Shown piece after piece: positions 11,841-25,612 of a stretch of DNA of 64,000 nt. The translations under genes were made by a program, and so were the position numbers. The stretch covers positions 7,844,957-7,908,956 of the forward strand of contig NC_058167.1 of assembly GCF_020080835.1 (NCBI RefSeq), read 5' to 3'. The notes under the pieces were generated by a model. The model was not told the origin of the DNA. It did not search any database and saw only the letters and a list, made by a program, of their open reading frames with translations. Origin of the DNA: Cotesia glomerata (taxonomy: Eukaryota > Arthropoda > Insecta > Hymenoptera > Braconidae). Position 1 is the first letter of the stretch, and every line of letters begins with the position of its first letter.

Positions 11841-12989
11841 CAACAGGTTTATAAATTTAAAAAAACGCTTGAGATAAATAAACATTTGATGTTATTAATG
11901 TTTTAGTATACGGTTTGTGTTTTTAGACGGAGGATTGGTGGTTTTGTCAATTTATCATGAGCAAGTAATATCTCGAGGTGGCTCTCGGAACACCCCAGGG
12001 ACCCGGGACATTCGTAGAATTGTATTTGAAACATATATTAACCTATTCTAGACACCGGCGTCCTCTCAGTATTGTGCCATATATACAAATATACGGAATA
12101 TATAGGAATACAGAGCTCAAAATCCCGTCGCAGCAATAATTCACGTGCTTTAGTGCCTTCACCAGTACAGGGTGTGCGCTGCTCTACTGTGTTTCAGTTT
12201 ACGCATTCATATATTAGCTTTCGTCAGTCAACATCTATTTTTCCAGCCCAACACATTTGTTTCACTTCGTTACATTTTTTCCATTTTTCCCCGCGTTCCA
12301 CAAATATATTATGTACGCACATGCATGCAGCATTCACACACACATAAATTCATATGGCGGAATAATGAAAACGTATCACTGACAAGATTATACATTTGTA
12401 ATAAATATAATCATAAAATTTCTGGTTTATTTTAGGTTTTCATATGCTTTTCAAACAGAACAAATGTCCTTATTCAAATATGTATTCATTTACACGGAAT
12501 ATATAATTCTATTTTTCGTAAAATTTTTTTATTATTCAATTCGGGATGTTATTTTTCATGTTGAGTAATGAATATATATTTTTAGTTAGCTTGTAAATGA
12601 AATATTTGTGTGATATTTACTTTAAATGATTATTGATTTTGAAAATATTCAATATTTTTATTTAAATATTATTTTAATATTAACGAGACTTTAAATGGAA
12701 ATACTTTTTCAATGAAATATTCAATATAAAAGTTGTAAATGAATTAATCCTCTCATAAAAAAAATTGATTGAAATATAAAAAATATCTATCGCAGACAAA
12801 ACAAAAAATATCACGATGCACAAATAATACATATTTTTTATTTATTTTTACATCAATATTTTTCATACGCAAACTGTCGGTAAAATTAATGAAATTTAAA
12901 AAATCAATTTTTGAATATATTTTAATTAATATTCTGATTTTCAAAAATTTAAATTAAAAGTTTTAAAAATGTAATAAAAAAAGACTCAC

Positions 12990-13189
12990 CTTCGTAAACC
13001 CAATCAGGAATCCCATTAAAAACACTCCTAAAGACGCCATCAAAGGTTATCTGATAATCTTTTTGTTTTTCGGCGTGCGGTCTGTAGTAAATATTATTAA
13101 GATGAACAAAGACAAGTGCGTTCCCGGTGGGCGCCCATGTGGCTAGTTGGAGACTCGTTGAGTTTCCCTTGGTGAGCAGAGTGTCCTCC
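12990..13189 (-). CDS. DPP4-like exon E: propeller core up to DWVYE
   Basis: The exon is 200 bases, entered in phase 2 after CTTTCAG and left in phase 1 at GAAG|GTGAGT. It encodes EDTLLTKGNSTSLQLATW, APTGNALVFVHLNNIYYR and, near the end, FNGIPDWVYE. The blocks W-P-G-N-x-L-x-F-V, N-(N/D)-I-Y-Y and NG-(V/I)-PDWVYE are diagnostic of the S9B N-terminal propeller. NST is a potential glycosylation site. The codon for the middle Glu of the EEE run is split by the next intron. Confidence 0.94.
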
Positions 13190-15758
13190 CTGAAAGCATA
13201 CCACCCACACAATGTTATTAATGATTTATTCCTCGCTCCGATAACTCGATCGTGAAAATCGACTAAGCGCCGCGGTGATAAAATTGTATCGATGATATCG
13301 AGAAAATTGGATGTCCCTCCCATTTGCTCTACTATCCTTTGAACTATATACTAAACCCATAAACTAAACTCTGTATGAAAGGAAAAAATTACCGAAGCCC
13401 GAAAAAATCTAAGTCCAAAAAAATTCAATTATTTTTGGCAGCTCGATTTATTGATACACAAATCAAATTTTACGAGTAGCCACTGACCTAAATCTTAATT
13501 CTCAGATCAGGACCTTACGCCTTTAGCCTTCTGCTTTCGGGGCGAATATGTATTCCCCGGGAGTACAAACGATACTTTTCGTTTCATTTATTTATTTTTT
13601 GCCGAAAAAAAATCCGACGACGTGCCGATGGGGAGGTGTGATGTATTTAATATTAATGAAGAATAAAAAGCACTCGAGCCCTTCCATTAATTCTTATCAG
13701 GGAGAGACATTTCATAAATTTCAATAAATAAATAAGAATACGTCAAATATTTAAAGTATTGAGTGAATAAAATTTTTATCGTCAGGGATTAGACTGAGTA
13801 GCTGGCATTCAGCATGTGTGGCTTTGGAATCGCTTCAGTGAACATTTGTGAGCTTTTGAGTGGGTGAACTATGGACCTTGATGCCTCCAGCTGTATTGTA
13901 CTTTATACTGTTGGGTATCTTCGCTCACGTAAACTCCGCTCTCAGCTCTTGTGTTCAACCGGTATACAGAAAATAGAGAAGAAAAGAAGAGACACGATGA
14001 TAACGTTGAAGACTACAAAGTTAAGGGCTTAAAGGATCTACTTCAGATCTACGGTCTCATTATTTTTTTCGCTATAGGATATTAAATTCGTAATACTAGA
14101 TGTTTGTTCCCTTTACATTCGATGATATTGCTATCAGAGCTAAGAGCAACTATTTTCATTGCTTCTCTTGGGATTATTTCCCAGAAGTTAGCTGTCATTC
14201 TTTCAATAAAATATCTTGTAATTAGAAATTGATTAAAATGCTTAATTATTTCTGAAGAATGAAAATTTTTTTATTTTAAAAAATTGAAAGCAGCGGTTCA
14301 AAAAAATGTATAAAAGAATTTTATTTGTATTATAAATAACATCTGAACTTATAAGACTTCTTTTTGTCAGGACCCTCTTGACGAAATAAATTAATTTTTA
14401 TCACCAATAAATATCAAAAGCAATCAAAAATGTATCATCGCTAAATTATTAACCTTGAATTTATTCCGAGGGTTGATAATGCGTAAAAATCAGCGTCTTT
14501 GAACGGGGAGCTGTCATAATATATCTCAAACAAAATATATATACCAAATCGGGATAAGCTTCCGAGAAGGCTTCGGAGCTCCTTCTTAAATCTCAAATCC
14601 TGTGGACTTATCCGAGGGTGTGAATTTGTCCTTTGACAGCGATCTCAATTTTTAAGGCTCTTTTTCATTGTGATGTATTCCACTGAGCTTTTTATTAATT
14701 TAATTTGTATAAGAATGACAAAACAAACGATCACTGGATTTGAAAGTAAAATAAATTTGTATCGTTTTTTATTTTAAATTGGAAATATCTCGCGACAGAT
14801 TTTTTATCGGTTGGTTTAGTTTTTCCCTGGAGAGCATAGATAATACGATATCACGCATCGGACATACCCGAGAGCATTTTTGTTGTCCGATTTAAATTTT
14901 CGAGTTAATAAAATGCCCAACGCTATTGTGATATCTTTAATGTTTTTTATTTTGTCCAATTTCACACGATTTACCTGCACCAGGCTGCTTTTGAATACTC
15001 GAGATTATTTTTGTGAAACTCTCGCTCGCTCTCCACTATACATTTTTTCAAATACACCCATACATACTTGTATATATGTGTATAAAATAGATATGCTACT
15101 AAACGAATAAAAAATATCGGTGTTTTTCAAGCACAAATAGCTTTTTTGTCGTTCTTTTTCATTGTTTGTTTACCTCAATAACAGTCTAAATTTTTTTTAT
15201 TAATTCCATGATTTACTTCCTGCTTTAATCTACACGCGAGATCTGATTTTTATCAAATCAAAATGATTAATCGAAACATACAGAAAATTGCAAGCTGACA
15301 CATGTTTGTCAATTTATTATCCTACTGGATGAATTTATTAAATAATAACTCAAAATATACTGTAAAAAACGCACAAATTTTATGTATAAATTCATTAATT
15401 TTTGTAAAAAAATGTTATTTATTGCAAAAAATTTTTTTTGCGCTTTTTAATTAATTGAAAGGGTTGCCTTTAATTTATAAAATTAAATTAAAGAAATGCA
15501 ATATTCGAAACATATCATCACATCAGTGACAACGTTTTTCTTGTCCTTGCACTATACACGTCAGAAAAATGATCGATTGATCCTCGGGATAGTGCAATTA
15601 GAAATAGTCCGGACGTTTTCGAGACGACTGTTATTTCCACGAAACATTTTCTCGTTTATCTCCTCCATTCCTTTTCTACACACTATTTTATATGTTGTAA
15701 GGCAAACAAAAAACCTTTAGATGTTTAAATGTTTTATAACATACTATTGTCGCCAAGA

Positions 15759-15806
<48 letters not shown>

Positions 15807-16406
15807 GTGATAATGTATTTCAACATCATTTTATATCTTTTACACATATGTACTTATTATTATTATTATACATGTCAATTCAACGGCCGCAGATGAAAAT
15901 GCACAATTCACAAAGTTTGAAAACCCGAGGAAAACTGTATTAAATTATTATAATTATTAAAAATTAATTTGATGCAAAAATAATTCTACGAAGGATAGTC
16001 TTGAAACTTTTAATTTGAGATTGGATGTAAAAAAAGAAATTGACGTAAAAATAGTTAAAAAATGGTGGGTGTTTGTAGAAGCAGCCGTAGAAAAAAGAGA
16101 TAGTTAAGTAGAAATTTAAAAGTCGTAAGTAACGGTTGGAGTGTAACTGAAGGAAGTGACGATAAAGAGAAGTTGAAAAAAAGTTGCAAACGACGGTAAA
16201 ATCTTTAGTCGAGTTGGAAACATCTTTTTAACTTTTTTTTAAATTACCCGCTCTGTTATTTTATTGCTTTATTGTTATCACTTTTTTTTTTCATTGGAAA
16301 AAAAAATGTTTTTTTCTCCAAATTATCGGCAAAAGTTTAAAGTCTAAATTCTGGATAAAATATTTAAAATAAAAATATATCTAAACAGTAAATAAAACAG
16401 ACTTAC
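13190..16406 (-). other. DPP4-like intron between exons D and E
   Basis: This 3217-base intron is mostly AT-rich DNA with an (ATA)n microsatellite near 15766..15806. I see no transposon ends or further exon. Moderately GC-rich stretches at about 13480-13700 and 14500-14640 are not recognised. Confidence 0.65.
15766..15806. repeat. (ATA)n microsatellite
   Basis: About 41 bases of uninterrupted ATA triplets lie in the exon D/E intron. Confidence 0.95.
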
Positions 16407-16459
16407 AGTGTTTTCAAATTGACGATGCGATACTGCGCTAGAAAAGTGTATCGGAAGAA
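16407..16459 (-). CDS. DPP4-like exon D: 53-base small exon
   Basis: The exon is too short to stand out as an open frame, but homology and phase demand it. A strong pyrimidine tract and TTTCAG precede TTC TTC CGA TAC; the donor is CT|GTAAGT. It encodes FFRYTFLAQYRIVNLKT plus two bases of Leu. The family motif at this point is (K)xFRxSxxAxYxxY, and without this exon the frame between exons C (phase 0) and E (needs two preceding bases) cannot close. It lies alone between introns of 11.6 kb and 3.2 kb. Confidence 0.9.
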
Positions 16460-18963
16460 CTGAAACAGAGAAAAAAACAAATTTATCAAAACAAATTTAT
16501 TAATCGATAAATAAATATTTATCGTTATCAATATTTTTTTATCGCATGGATTTATTCAAAAATCCATCGAGTTTTGAAAAAGCAGAGTAAAGAAAAAGCG
16601 CATAACATGTTTATTGAATTGAATGGAGGATTTTCGGCTTTGTCGCGGAATATCCATACTCGAACACTCCAACAGTGGTATGCATATACGTGTATAAATA
16701 TTAATAGAGATATAGGTATACAAATATCTGGGTATTATAACAGTAAATCCAAAATAGTTGGAGCTAGAGACGGCTATTAATAGTCAACAGTTCTCACCAA
16801 TAAATAATGGTGGTGTCGGTACGGGAGATAGCATTCAGTATCGAGGCCTCGTCATCAATAATGCTCGTCGATATGGAAGGATTCATAGTTCCCCGGTACT
16901 ATTTTGCTTCCATTAACTCTTTCAGGGACACGTCATAAATCATTCCTACGTATACACGCTAACGCTAACGCTTATGATACCATCGCATGTTATGTTATTT
17001 TCGCCGCTCCTCTCTATTCAAAATTTTCCCTCTCTCTCTTTCTGTCTGCAGATATATATCTATATTTAGTTTGGTCCTGAACAGCCATTAGAGCCAACCG
17101 AGAATAGAGGTTTGTCCTGGTGAGCCACTACTGTTACCCACTTATCAAAAGCTCTCTACGTTTAAGCCCACTTACTTTCCGAAGCAATCCTCTCTAATTA
17201 TTAACACTCGAAATTTATTTATTCTAAATCCTTTGCAAATATTTGTTATTTTTTGCACGGTTTAAAATTAGTTATTTATGATAAATAATAGATAAATGTA
17301 TTTATTTTTGGAAATTTCCAAAATAATTTTCAAACAAACAAAAAATAAACAAGCTCTTGAACTCTATAAAAAAATTTCTACTAATGAAATTGAGCAGGTA
17401 TAAAAAAAAGCTTACAACAAAATTGAAATGTTTTTTTTAGACAATAAAAGTATAAGTTGAAACGGGGGCGATAACTCAGCTAAATATATATAGGAGCAAG
17501 AAAGCAGTTTCCAGAACAATGGCCGCGGCAACGACCGGAAATTTCACATTGACTTCCTATTAACGCAGTTCGATCGGATCGTTCCGGTTACGATTTCGAT
17601 CCAAACTAAATTTTCTCATTCTATCATTTATTTATTTTTTTACATTCCAACAGTGATAAAAAAATTAATCCCGCTGATTCGATTTAAGGGTTTGTTTTAT
17701 TTTTTTTATAAAATAACTAAATAATTACCAGCTTAAATTTTATCGCGCCCGGATATTTGTGTTTTAATCTGGAAAAGGGCCAAAATATAAGAACCGAGAA
17801 GGGTTGTCGAGTGTTTGAGTGCACAGGCCAACAATCCGCGTAAGCCAAGGCGAGAGTCGAGTAGTGAAAAGGCCCGGATTATGAGAAAAACCCGCGGATT
17901 AGCTAGTCGAGGGGCAAAAGTGCAACCCAAGCAAGAAAGTACCGTCTCACTTCTCACTTTAGCACTTCTCCGGCCCTCAACCGCGACGCGAGTCACTCGA
18001 GTTAAATCACAGCGAGCTCTTCTGATAATTAAGGTTTTTTTTTTGCTATTCAAATCGGAAACTGCTGATTGGCACTCAAGAGTCAAGAATTTCAATTAAT
18101 CAATCGTCAAAATTCAAATTAATACCTCTCTTAACTCTCGCCGATCTATTTTACTTCCGTACTCTAATTTTAATTTATATAGGTAATTAACGGATATAGA
18201 TTCCAATTAAAAAAGCTATTTGTCAGCTATTTCCATTTTATTTCATCCACTAATGCTTAATTTATTCCAAGTAAATATCAATTACTCGAATCCGCTGATT
18301 GATTTAATTAATTGTTTTTAAATTGAATTTTCGTCTCTGATATGTGTATACATATTTTTATATAATTTAAATCGAGAATAATAAATTAATGTACTGGCTT
18401 TGATTAATTAAAACACATTTGTAGCATTAGTAAACATTTGTAAAAATAATTGGAATGAATAATGAGGAATTAAAAGAGATTAGCCGAGCGAGATTTGAGT
18501 GATTTTGGAATAAAGGAGCTTAGACGAGAGTATAGTCAGACAGATGGTGCCTGTATGTTAGCGACATCGTTCGAGGGTGGATGCCAGTGGAATGGGGCAC
18601 ATCTACGTAGTCATGTGGCTAGAGATCGTTAACTGGTGGCGAGGGAGCTCGTACACCTGCTCGAAAATTGACCACGCTTCTGCTCGTCTGCGTTATCGCT
18701 AATTACGCTACACCACTGGATACATCGCATTCCTACCTGCATTTTCCTATTTTGTATGCGTTAAATCCACATCACTGCTTGCTCCCGGCGTTTATTGTCA
18801 CCACCCGGTCTATTTGTATTTATTCGGTAAATACTTATCTACTACATTGCTATTGTATATTATATAGTATAGTTTGGATTCACAAAAGAACATCAATTGT
18901 TGAAACACAATTTCTGAAAGTCAAATTGAATTTTAATTTTTAAGATTGTATCGTTTATTACTA

Positions 18964-20039
18964 AGGTAAAGTACCTAGTACTTGAACACTTATAAAAATG
19001 GGACCAGTACTAGAACAGACTTTTTAAGTTGTTGTAATACAAAATCCGTAAATTTATTATGAGTAATATGCGCATATTATAATTATTCAATGATACAGTA
19101 ATTGATTTCTGTAAGTTTTTTAAATTATAAATCTAAACAATTATATTTTTGTCAACTTAAAAGTAGACATGTCGAGAATCGCCGATAGATGCTATTGTTT
19201 TCATGAAAAAGGTACTAAATCTTAAACCGAACAATCAGTAAAAAAAACGGTATATCATCATTTTAAGTAAAAAAAAATTGTACCACCTAATGAAATAGTC
19301 TTTTCTAAATAATACATATTTTTTGCAAAAACATAAACTATAATTTTTATATTAAATTTTAGTGACTAACTATAACTCCCAATTTTCAAAGCGGTACCCA
19401 GAACTTGAACAAGCTGGGGCTGTATAATCTTAACAGCACCCTAACTTCCAATAGGTTTATAGACTAGTGATCAGTATTATGGCTTGTATTAATTGCTGCA
19501 AAATAAATAAGCTATGTAGCTAAAAATTAGTGTAGTTGAAAATTATTGAACGTTTTGAATTGAGTTTTTTTAATTTATAATTGAAAATTTGCTTTGTCAT
19601 TCACAAAAAATGTAATTAAAAAATCAAATACAAATATTTCTCATTTTTAAATGAACATATTAAATATTCACAGTATTATTTTTAATATTGTTCAATAATA
19701 TGTTATAAATCTTGGGATATTTCAAAAAAACGTTGAAAATTTTTGGTGTGCCTATTGCCATATATTTTATTAGCTCAACTACTGTTTCCGGAGTGTTCAA
19801 CTACTACGGCTTGTTAGAATTGATTGTTCAACTACTACTCCTTATATAGTCTATCTTAAAAACGTTGTCAAAATATAAATATTCAATTATCTTTGTTATT
19901 TTGCGCTTCAATCAATTCAAAATTGTTTATATTTTCATAAAAATCACTAATTTGAACTAATAATTACATCTTTATTTATTAAAAGGAGGGTCATATACGT
20001 TTTACTTTGAAACCTGGTCAACTACTGGGTACTTTATCT
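18964..20039. mobile_element. TA-flanked element with diverged inverted repeats
   Basis: The left end AGGTAAAGTACCTAGTACTT is answered at the right by the complement of AGATAAAGTACCCAGTAGTT, with TA on both outer sides (18962-18963 and 20040-20041). The 1.08 kb interior lacks a long frame. It repeats the terminal theme internally: GTACCCAGAACTTGAAC near 19395 and TGTTCAACTACTAC near 19795 and 19827. The repeats have diverged more than those of 808..1567, suggesting an older insertion. Confidence 0.65.
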
Positions 20040-20877
20040 TAAAGTGTTTTTTTTTAGTTGATAATAATTAGTCATGATTCATGATAAAATATTCGATGAA
20101 TATTTTCCTATAGGTCATAAGTAATGTTTAGGATCCTATTTCGAACCAGGATCTTTTCCCATCAGCAAAAGTAGAGTTTAAATTTTCTTAAAGGTTTCCA
20201 CGTGAATGTGCATCCATTGATGTTACACCGGATATCGATAAGTCACGAATACCATAAGGGTCGCTTGGATGAACTGATGTGAGCCTCCTGTATATTCCAG
20301 AATCACGAGGCCGAGGTCGGAAAAAGAGAACTCGAGGAATTTCGCTTCAAGCTCCATTCAAAAACAACCTCTTAGACTCTATACCAATATTATGTTTCAT
20401 AGATTCGTTATCGCGGAAAACGATCCCTAGGGCAGACTCAAATGAGCGCCCAAGCTACCAGTATTAAGGATCGAATTTATATTACAATTTTTGATACTCT
20501 AGATAAGATACATTGATATTGTTATTTTCAGTCTGAGCTTTCGGTAAATAATTTAAAGTATATTTAACAAAGATGACGGAAAACGTTTTAGAGTAAAGCA
20601 AAGCTTTTTAAATGTATTTTATAATTTTTATTCGATACATCATGAAATTTCATTTTTTATTTCAATTGAATTTTAAGATGAATGTTCCCTTTTTTAATAA
20701 AATAAAAGGATAGATTGAGTTAGCTTTCAATATTATATGTGTCAAATTAAAAAAAATAGAACACGTGTAAATAATATGTTTTTGATAGAATTTGTTTATT
20801 ATTCCAGTGTAAATACAGTTAAGGAGGTCCTTTCGCCGCCAATGTAAAATAAAAAATATTAGATTATGAGTAAATTT

Positions 20878-21903
20878 AATCCGAACAAAAACAGTTTCAC
20901 TGTAAAAAAATCGCGCCAAGTTCACGTTCATAAGACTATTAAGAAAAAAAAATTTGTTTTTTTCTTTACAAAAATATATAAAATAAAAAAATTAAAAAAT
21001 CCAAGTAACCGATATGATTGTTTATGATTTTCGGAAATTAAAAAAAATTTTGTTTTAAATTTAAAAATTAAGAAAAAAAGTTTGGAACGTATTTAGTGTG
21101 CGCGGTTGCAAAATTTAAAAAAATTGAAATACACAATGACGCACACCAAGTACGTTCCAAAATTTTTTTCTTAATTTTTAAATTTATAACAAAATTTGTT
21201 TTAATTTCCGAAAATCATAAACAATCATATCGGTTACTTGGATTTTTAATTTTTTATTTTATATATTTTTGTAAAGAAAAACAAATTTTTTTTTCTTAAT
21301 AGTCTTATGAACGTGGACTTGGCGCGATTTTTTTACAGTGAAACTGTTTTTGTTCGGATTTCAGTATTTTTTGTAATTATAATAAAAATTTACAATTGGT
21401 ACCAACTTAATTAAATCTCGCGTTGGTTGCATTTTTTATAGCAAACTATCCCTTTGAAACTACAGTTTATGTAAAAATAATTCTAGCGCACCCTGGCGGG
21501 CGTAGATGCAAGCTGTGAAATATCTATTTTTAACTGTAGTTTCCCATCTAATGAAGGATTACTATGCATTCTCGAATTATTTAGTCTGTGGCAGATCACT
21601 TTGCCCATCGAAAAAAAAGTCAGGATCGAAATTTTTGCGTTGCTATAGTTTGTGCTGATTAAATTTAATAATTTCAAGTAGATTAATTGTTATAAGTGAA
21701 TATAATTAATTAATAACAGTCAAATAAAGTATGAATTACTGTTATAATATACAATTTAGGAAAAAAAAGTACCGTAGAATTAAATAAAATTTTGCAACCT
21801 CAAAATACCGCTCTGCTTACAGTAAACACAGTCGGTAGTCTGGCGCTCCGTTTACAGCAGATTTGAACGGAACTTGGCGCCAGATTCTACCGAATCTGTG
21901 GAT
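20878..21903. mobile_element. Palindrome-plus-unique repeat unit, copy 1
   Basis: Bases 20878..21360 form a long palindrome with arms of roughly 230 bases: it starts AATCCGAACAAAAACAGTTT and ends with the complement. A unique 540-base tail follows (TACAATTGGTACCAACTTAA ... ACCGAATCTGTGGAT). Both parts recur together at 29784..31504, with divergence starting immediately after CTGTGGAT, so palindrome and tail behave as one repeat unit. No transposase frame is visible and no TSD was identified. Confidence 0.75.
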
Positions 21904-22202
21904 TTTTTTCTAATAGTTAAGGTCCTTATTTATCTTATAGTGAGGTTTAAATTATACTTTACCGGACAAATTTTTGAAAAAATAAAATTTTTAAATGTTA
22001 GTATTTGTTCAGAGTCTTACGAGAAAATCAGACGTTTGCAGTATTTCTCGAATTATACTATCAGTCATGGATTAGATGAAGTAAAAAAAAAACTAAAAAT
22101 CAGATTTTCGAAATATTCAGGTTTCTTTTTTTGCAATAAAATATATCAGTTACCGAGATATTTATTGAGAAATTAATATTTAAAAATCACAAAAAATTCT
22201 CA

Positions 22203-22562
22203 AGTTACCTACTATAAAATGGAGTCAAAAGATTTGGCAACGTTGCGTAGCGCGCGAGCTTCAGACCATTCAATAAATTCAAACTAAACTCTAACGCGCT
22301 TATGTTTTTCATGCATACTTATTAGTTAATTTATTGTTAGCAAATTTTCATAATTCATAATTGAAAAATAAAACAATAATTAATAAATACTAGCATTCCT
22401 GCCATGAAACATTAGAATGTTATGGTTTTGTGACTAAACATTTTTAATTAATTTATTTATTTACACTGACTGCAAAAAGTTAAACACGGTTAAGGTTATA
22501 TTGTGCAAATAAAAATGTAAACAACCGAAATAAAGCGTTGCCAAATCACGGATAGGTTACTA
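22203..22562. repeat. Possible inverted-repeat element
   Basis: GATTTGGCAACG near 22230 is answered by CGTTGCCAAATC near 22540, and outside these both sides carry GTTACCTA / TAGGTTAC-like sequence. The match is short and imperfect, so this may be a small transposon remnant or chance. Confidence 0.3.
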
Positions 22563-24204
22563 ACAGCTGATTTACAACAGTCAAATTAATTTTTGTATTT
22601 AACTATTTTTTTTTTTAATTTTCAAAATTTCAACGATTAATGCCTCATATACTATTTATTTTTTAATTTTAGGAATTTTTATGGGTTTTGTATTTTAATT
22701 TATTGAAAATTTACTACTACAGTTGTTATGACTCAACTGGAGCGAAAGGACTTCCTTAAAGGATTTTAAAAAATTGAAAATATTTTTTACATGAAAAAAA
22801 CAATTTAATAATAAAAACAGTGGGCGGAAAAAATTTGATAGCTACTTTATTTATTAGTCAACACTAACTTTGTTCAAAAAATTATTTATAGGCATATTAA
22901 GTCATATTAGAACCTATCAGACTATCTGTGAAAATTTTTTTACGGCTCTTTTACACTATGAAACATAAGTTGATGGTGATGCATAAAGCACCTAGCTGAT
23001 GAGTACCAAATACTGTCCCATAAAATACATTGACAGCACATCGTTAACCGCTGCTACGTATAAATTAAAGCAACGCAGTAAAGAAAGTAGGTAGAAGCAC
23101 TAAACCTTAGTTTGATAGCTCGAGTTTGATCTCAACAGGGTAAAATTGTGATTCGAAGGTCTTGAAAGCCGGGAGCTTATTATGTCATAGTAAACCCAAG
23201 TAATATAAGGTAAAGGTGTGTATATATATGAGATTCCCGTCTGCAGGTTAGACTCTCAATAGCAAATGGTCTATGGAGTCACAAATCTCCTAGACTATGG
23301 TATTTAGCCATTGGGTAAATTCACGTACAACCAATCGGAGATTAACGAGCTTCGAGGTCCCAATGCTTGTCTTTGATTCCTAATGACATTAATCCATTTC
23401 CCCTTCTCCTTACCTCCTCTTACCTCTTAACTCTAACTGACAATCCTACTCTATTACTATAAATCCCCGGCGTCCAATGCCCAGCACTATCAGTAATCAC
23501 TTAATCCCTTGCCCCTGCCCCTGCCGAACCTCCTTTTTATTAAGCATTCAGGTCTAGACACGCAACAGATGAAGCTAATTATTACTAATCAATTTATGTA
23601 ATAAAATTTTTGTAAATATCTTGACTCCCGTTAGCCTCTAGACTAATGCGCTAAGGCTTCCAGTGGATGACGACGACATCGCAAGTAATCGACAGTTTGG
23701 GGTAGTTGCAGTAGGTACTTTTGTTGAATTGGCTGGCTATTACACCCGGGTAGAGTCACTTAAAATTAACCGTCGGTCCAGAGATTGCGGCTGCTGGGCT
23801 TACACATGCTTTCAAACGACAGTTTACGTTTCCTGATATTATCAGCTTGTTATACTGCTAAATATATTGCCTGTATTACAAGGAATTTATTATCTGATGA
23901 TAAAATTTTAATATTTTAGATGACGGATAACGCCAGGGGATAAAGAGAATTTTTATCAAGGAATTTATAACCAAAATTATCTTCTGGTTATTAAATGCTT
24001 TGAAAGATTGTGAAATTGCTTAATACATAACTTTTATGGTTATTTTTATTAAACTCTAATTTACCCGTGAAATCATTTTCTTATACAGCTTGATATGCTC
24101 GTATATGGCCGTATCGTAAAATTTTATAGATCATATCTGACTAGATGTGGTCCGTATGTCTTATATGTCCATAAATAATTTTTTATTAAAAGTAGTTTTA
24201 AAAA

Positions 24205-24262
24205 TGACCAACAGATGGCGCATGATTGCTAAATTGTCTCCTTACTGGAGTGTTCCGAAATA
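24205..24262 (-). repeat. Dispersed repeat family R1, copy 3
   Basis: The core CAACAGATGGCGCATGATTG, CTAAATTGTCTCCTTACTGG matches, in reverse orientation, the AACTCTCTT...TTTAGCGAT...CTGTTGGA core at 11690. The preceding 100 bases may belong to it. Confidence 0.5.
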
Positions 24263-25612
24263 AAAATAATTTTTCTACCAAATTTTGTCTTGAAATTATT
24301 TAAAAATTGACTGTTATTCTTTGAAAAAATATTAAATCAAATAAAATGGTTCAATTTACAAAGAATGGGATCAAAGCCAGATGAATATAAATCGTAAAAA
24401 AAATAAAGAAGAATATATTTAAATTAAAAAATTCTTTTCGTTCTTTTAAAGAATTTATTTATCCTTAACTTTTGGATAGTTATAATAACAATTTACTTTT
24501 TACTAGAATTTATAGTCTAATATGGCCATGGACGATTCAAATCAATCCATATCACAAAGATTTTTTACCATCAAAGAAAAAAAATAAACATTTTCAAAGT
24601 ACTTGAGGGAAATAAATTGATTGTTCTCCCTAGCGAGTGCTAATAACAATAATAATAGCAGAAGAACAACCTTTGTACTACGAAGAAACAAACCACATCG
24701 AACAATAGTCATTGGCATATCTAAATTCAGAATACGAGCAGTTCACACAATTGTACTGAGTTGTACAGGCTTTTGTTGATATTCACTCCGTACATCTCCT
24801 TGGGACCCACTATATACACTATACACTATTATGCACAACTACAGTGTATAAAGGAGAAAGAAGTACAGAGGAGTATAGTTGTTACAAAACCTGGTATTTC
24901 GTTTGATAGATATACCTCGGGCGTGTACCCATATTCCTTTGCTTATCATCGCTCTTTCCGTCACCTTCATACTCAGCTCCCTTCGGCCCTTTGCTTTCAC
25001 CCTTTCTACCCGCAATATTGCATGTATGCAGAAAATAATCCATTCAAAATTCAAGGATATCGTCACGTAGGTTGTTACGACACGATACGACACGCTCCTC
25101 TCTGGCTGTATGTATATACCTCTATTTTATTTTTATTCACAATGTGATATTACAGAATTCCTATCTCGGGAATATTGCCGTAATAGAAATATATTTTGTC
25201 CAATAAAACTCGAAATATTGATACCGTGTTCGCTCACTCACTCACTCGATCACTTATTTATTTATTTACTTGTTTATTTATATTTATATGTAAAAACTAA
25301 TATTTCATGCGCTGGAGATAGAAAAATAGCGTGGAGATACATAGATACATCCAGCACGCGAGGATATATATTTTTATTTTGATTGTCGCATTTTGTTGTT
25401 TGTTTTACTTTCATTTTATTTTTATTTATCTCTCCACTCAGTCGCGTTGCGAAAATAATCGCGCTGAACCAGAACTAGACTTCAAAGAGGATTCGCCACG
25501 CTCTGGAAGTCTTATTAATTTTGTTATTTTTTAATAGACTTTGTGTTTGTCTTTGAAATTTTTGTTAATTTTTCTTAATCGAATATTTGTAAAAAAAATA
25601 AACTGTTTTTAA

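Larger units (their letters stand above)
8238..12989 (-). other. DPP4-like intron between exons E and F
   Basis: This 4752-base intron holds two members of a short dispersed repeat (9383..9500 and 11690..11840). The rest is AT-rich unique-looking DNA with purine-rich (8400-8760) and pyrimidine-rich (9770-9850) stretches. No extra exon is needed, because exons E and F join in frame through the Glu-Glu motif. Confidence 0.7.

Noticed and set aside
17733..18099. Frames of 120 (minus) and 94 (plus) codons over the same bases
   Set aside because: Both-strand openness follows from lower stop-codon density in a GC-richer island; no domain or splice outline fits.
20119..20165. Minus-strand TGGTTCGAAATAGG resembling a B box
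   Set aside because: No A box at the proper distance and no cloverleaf; the sequence is a small local palindrome.
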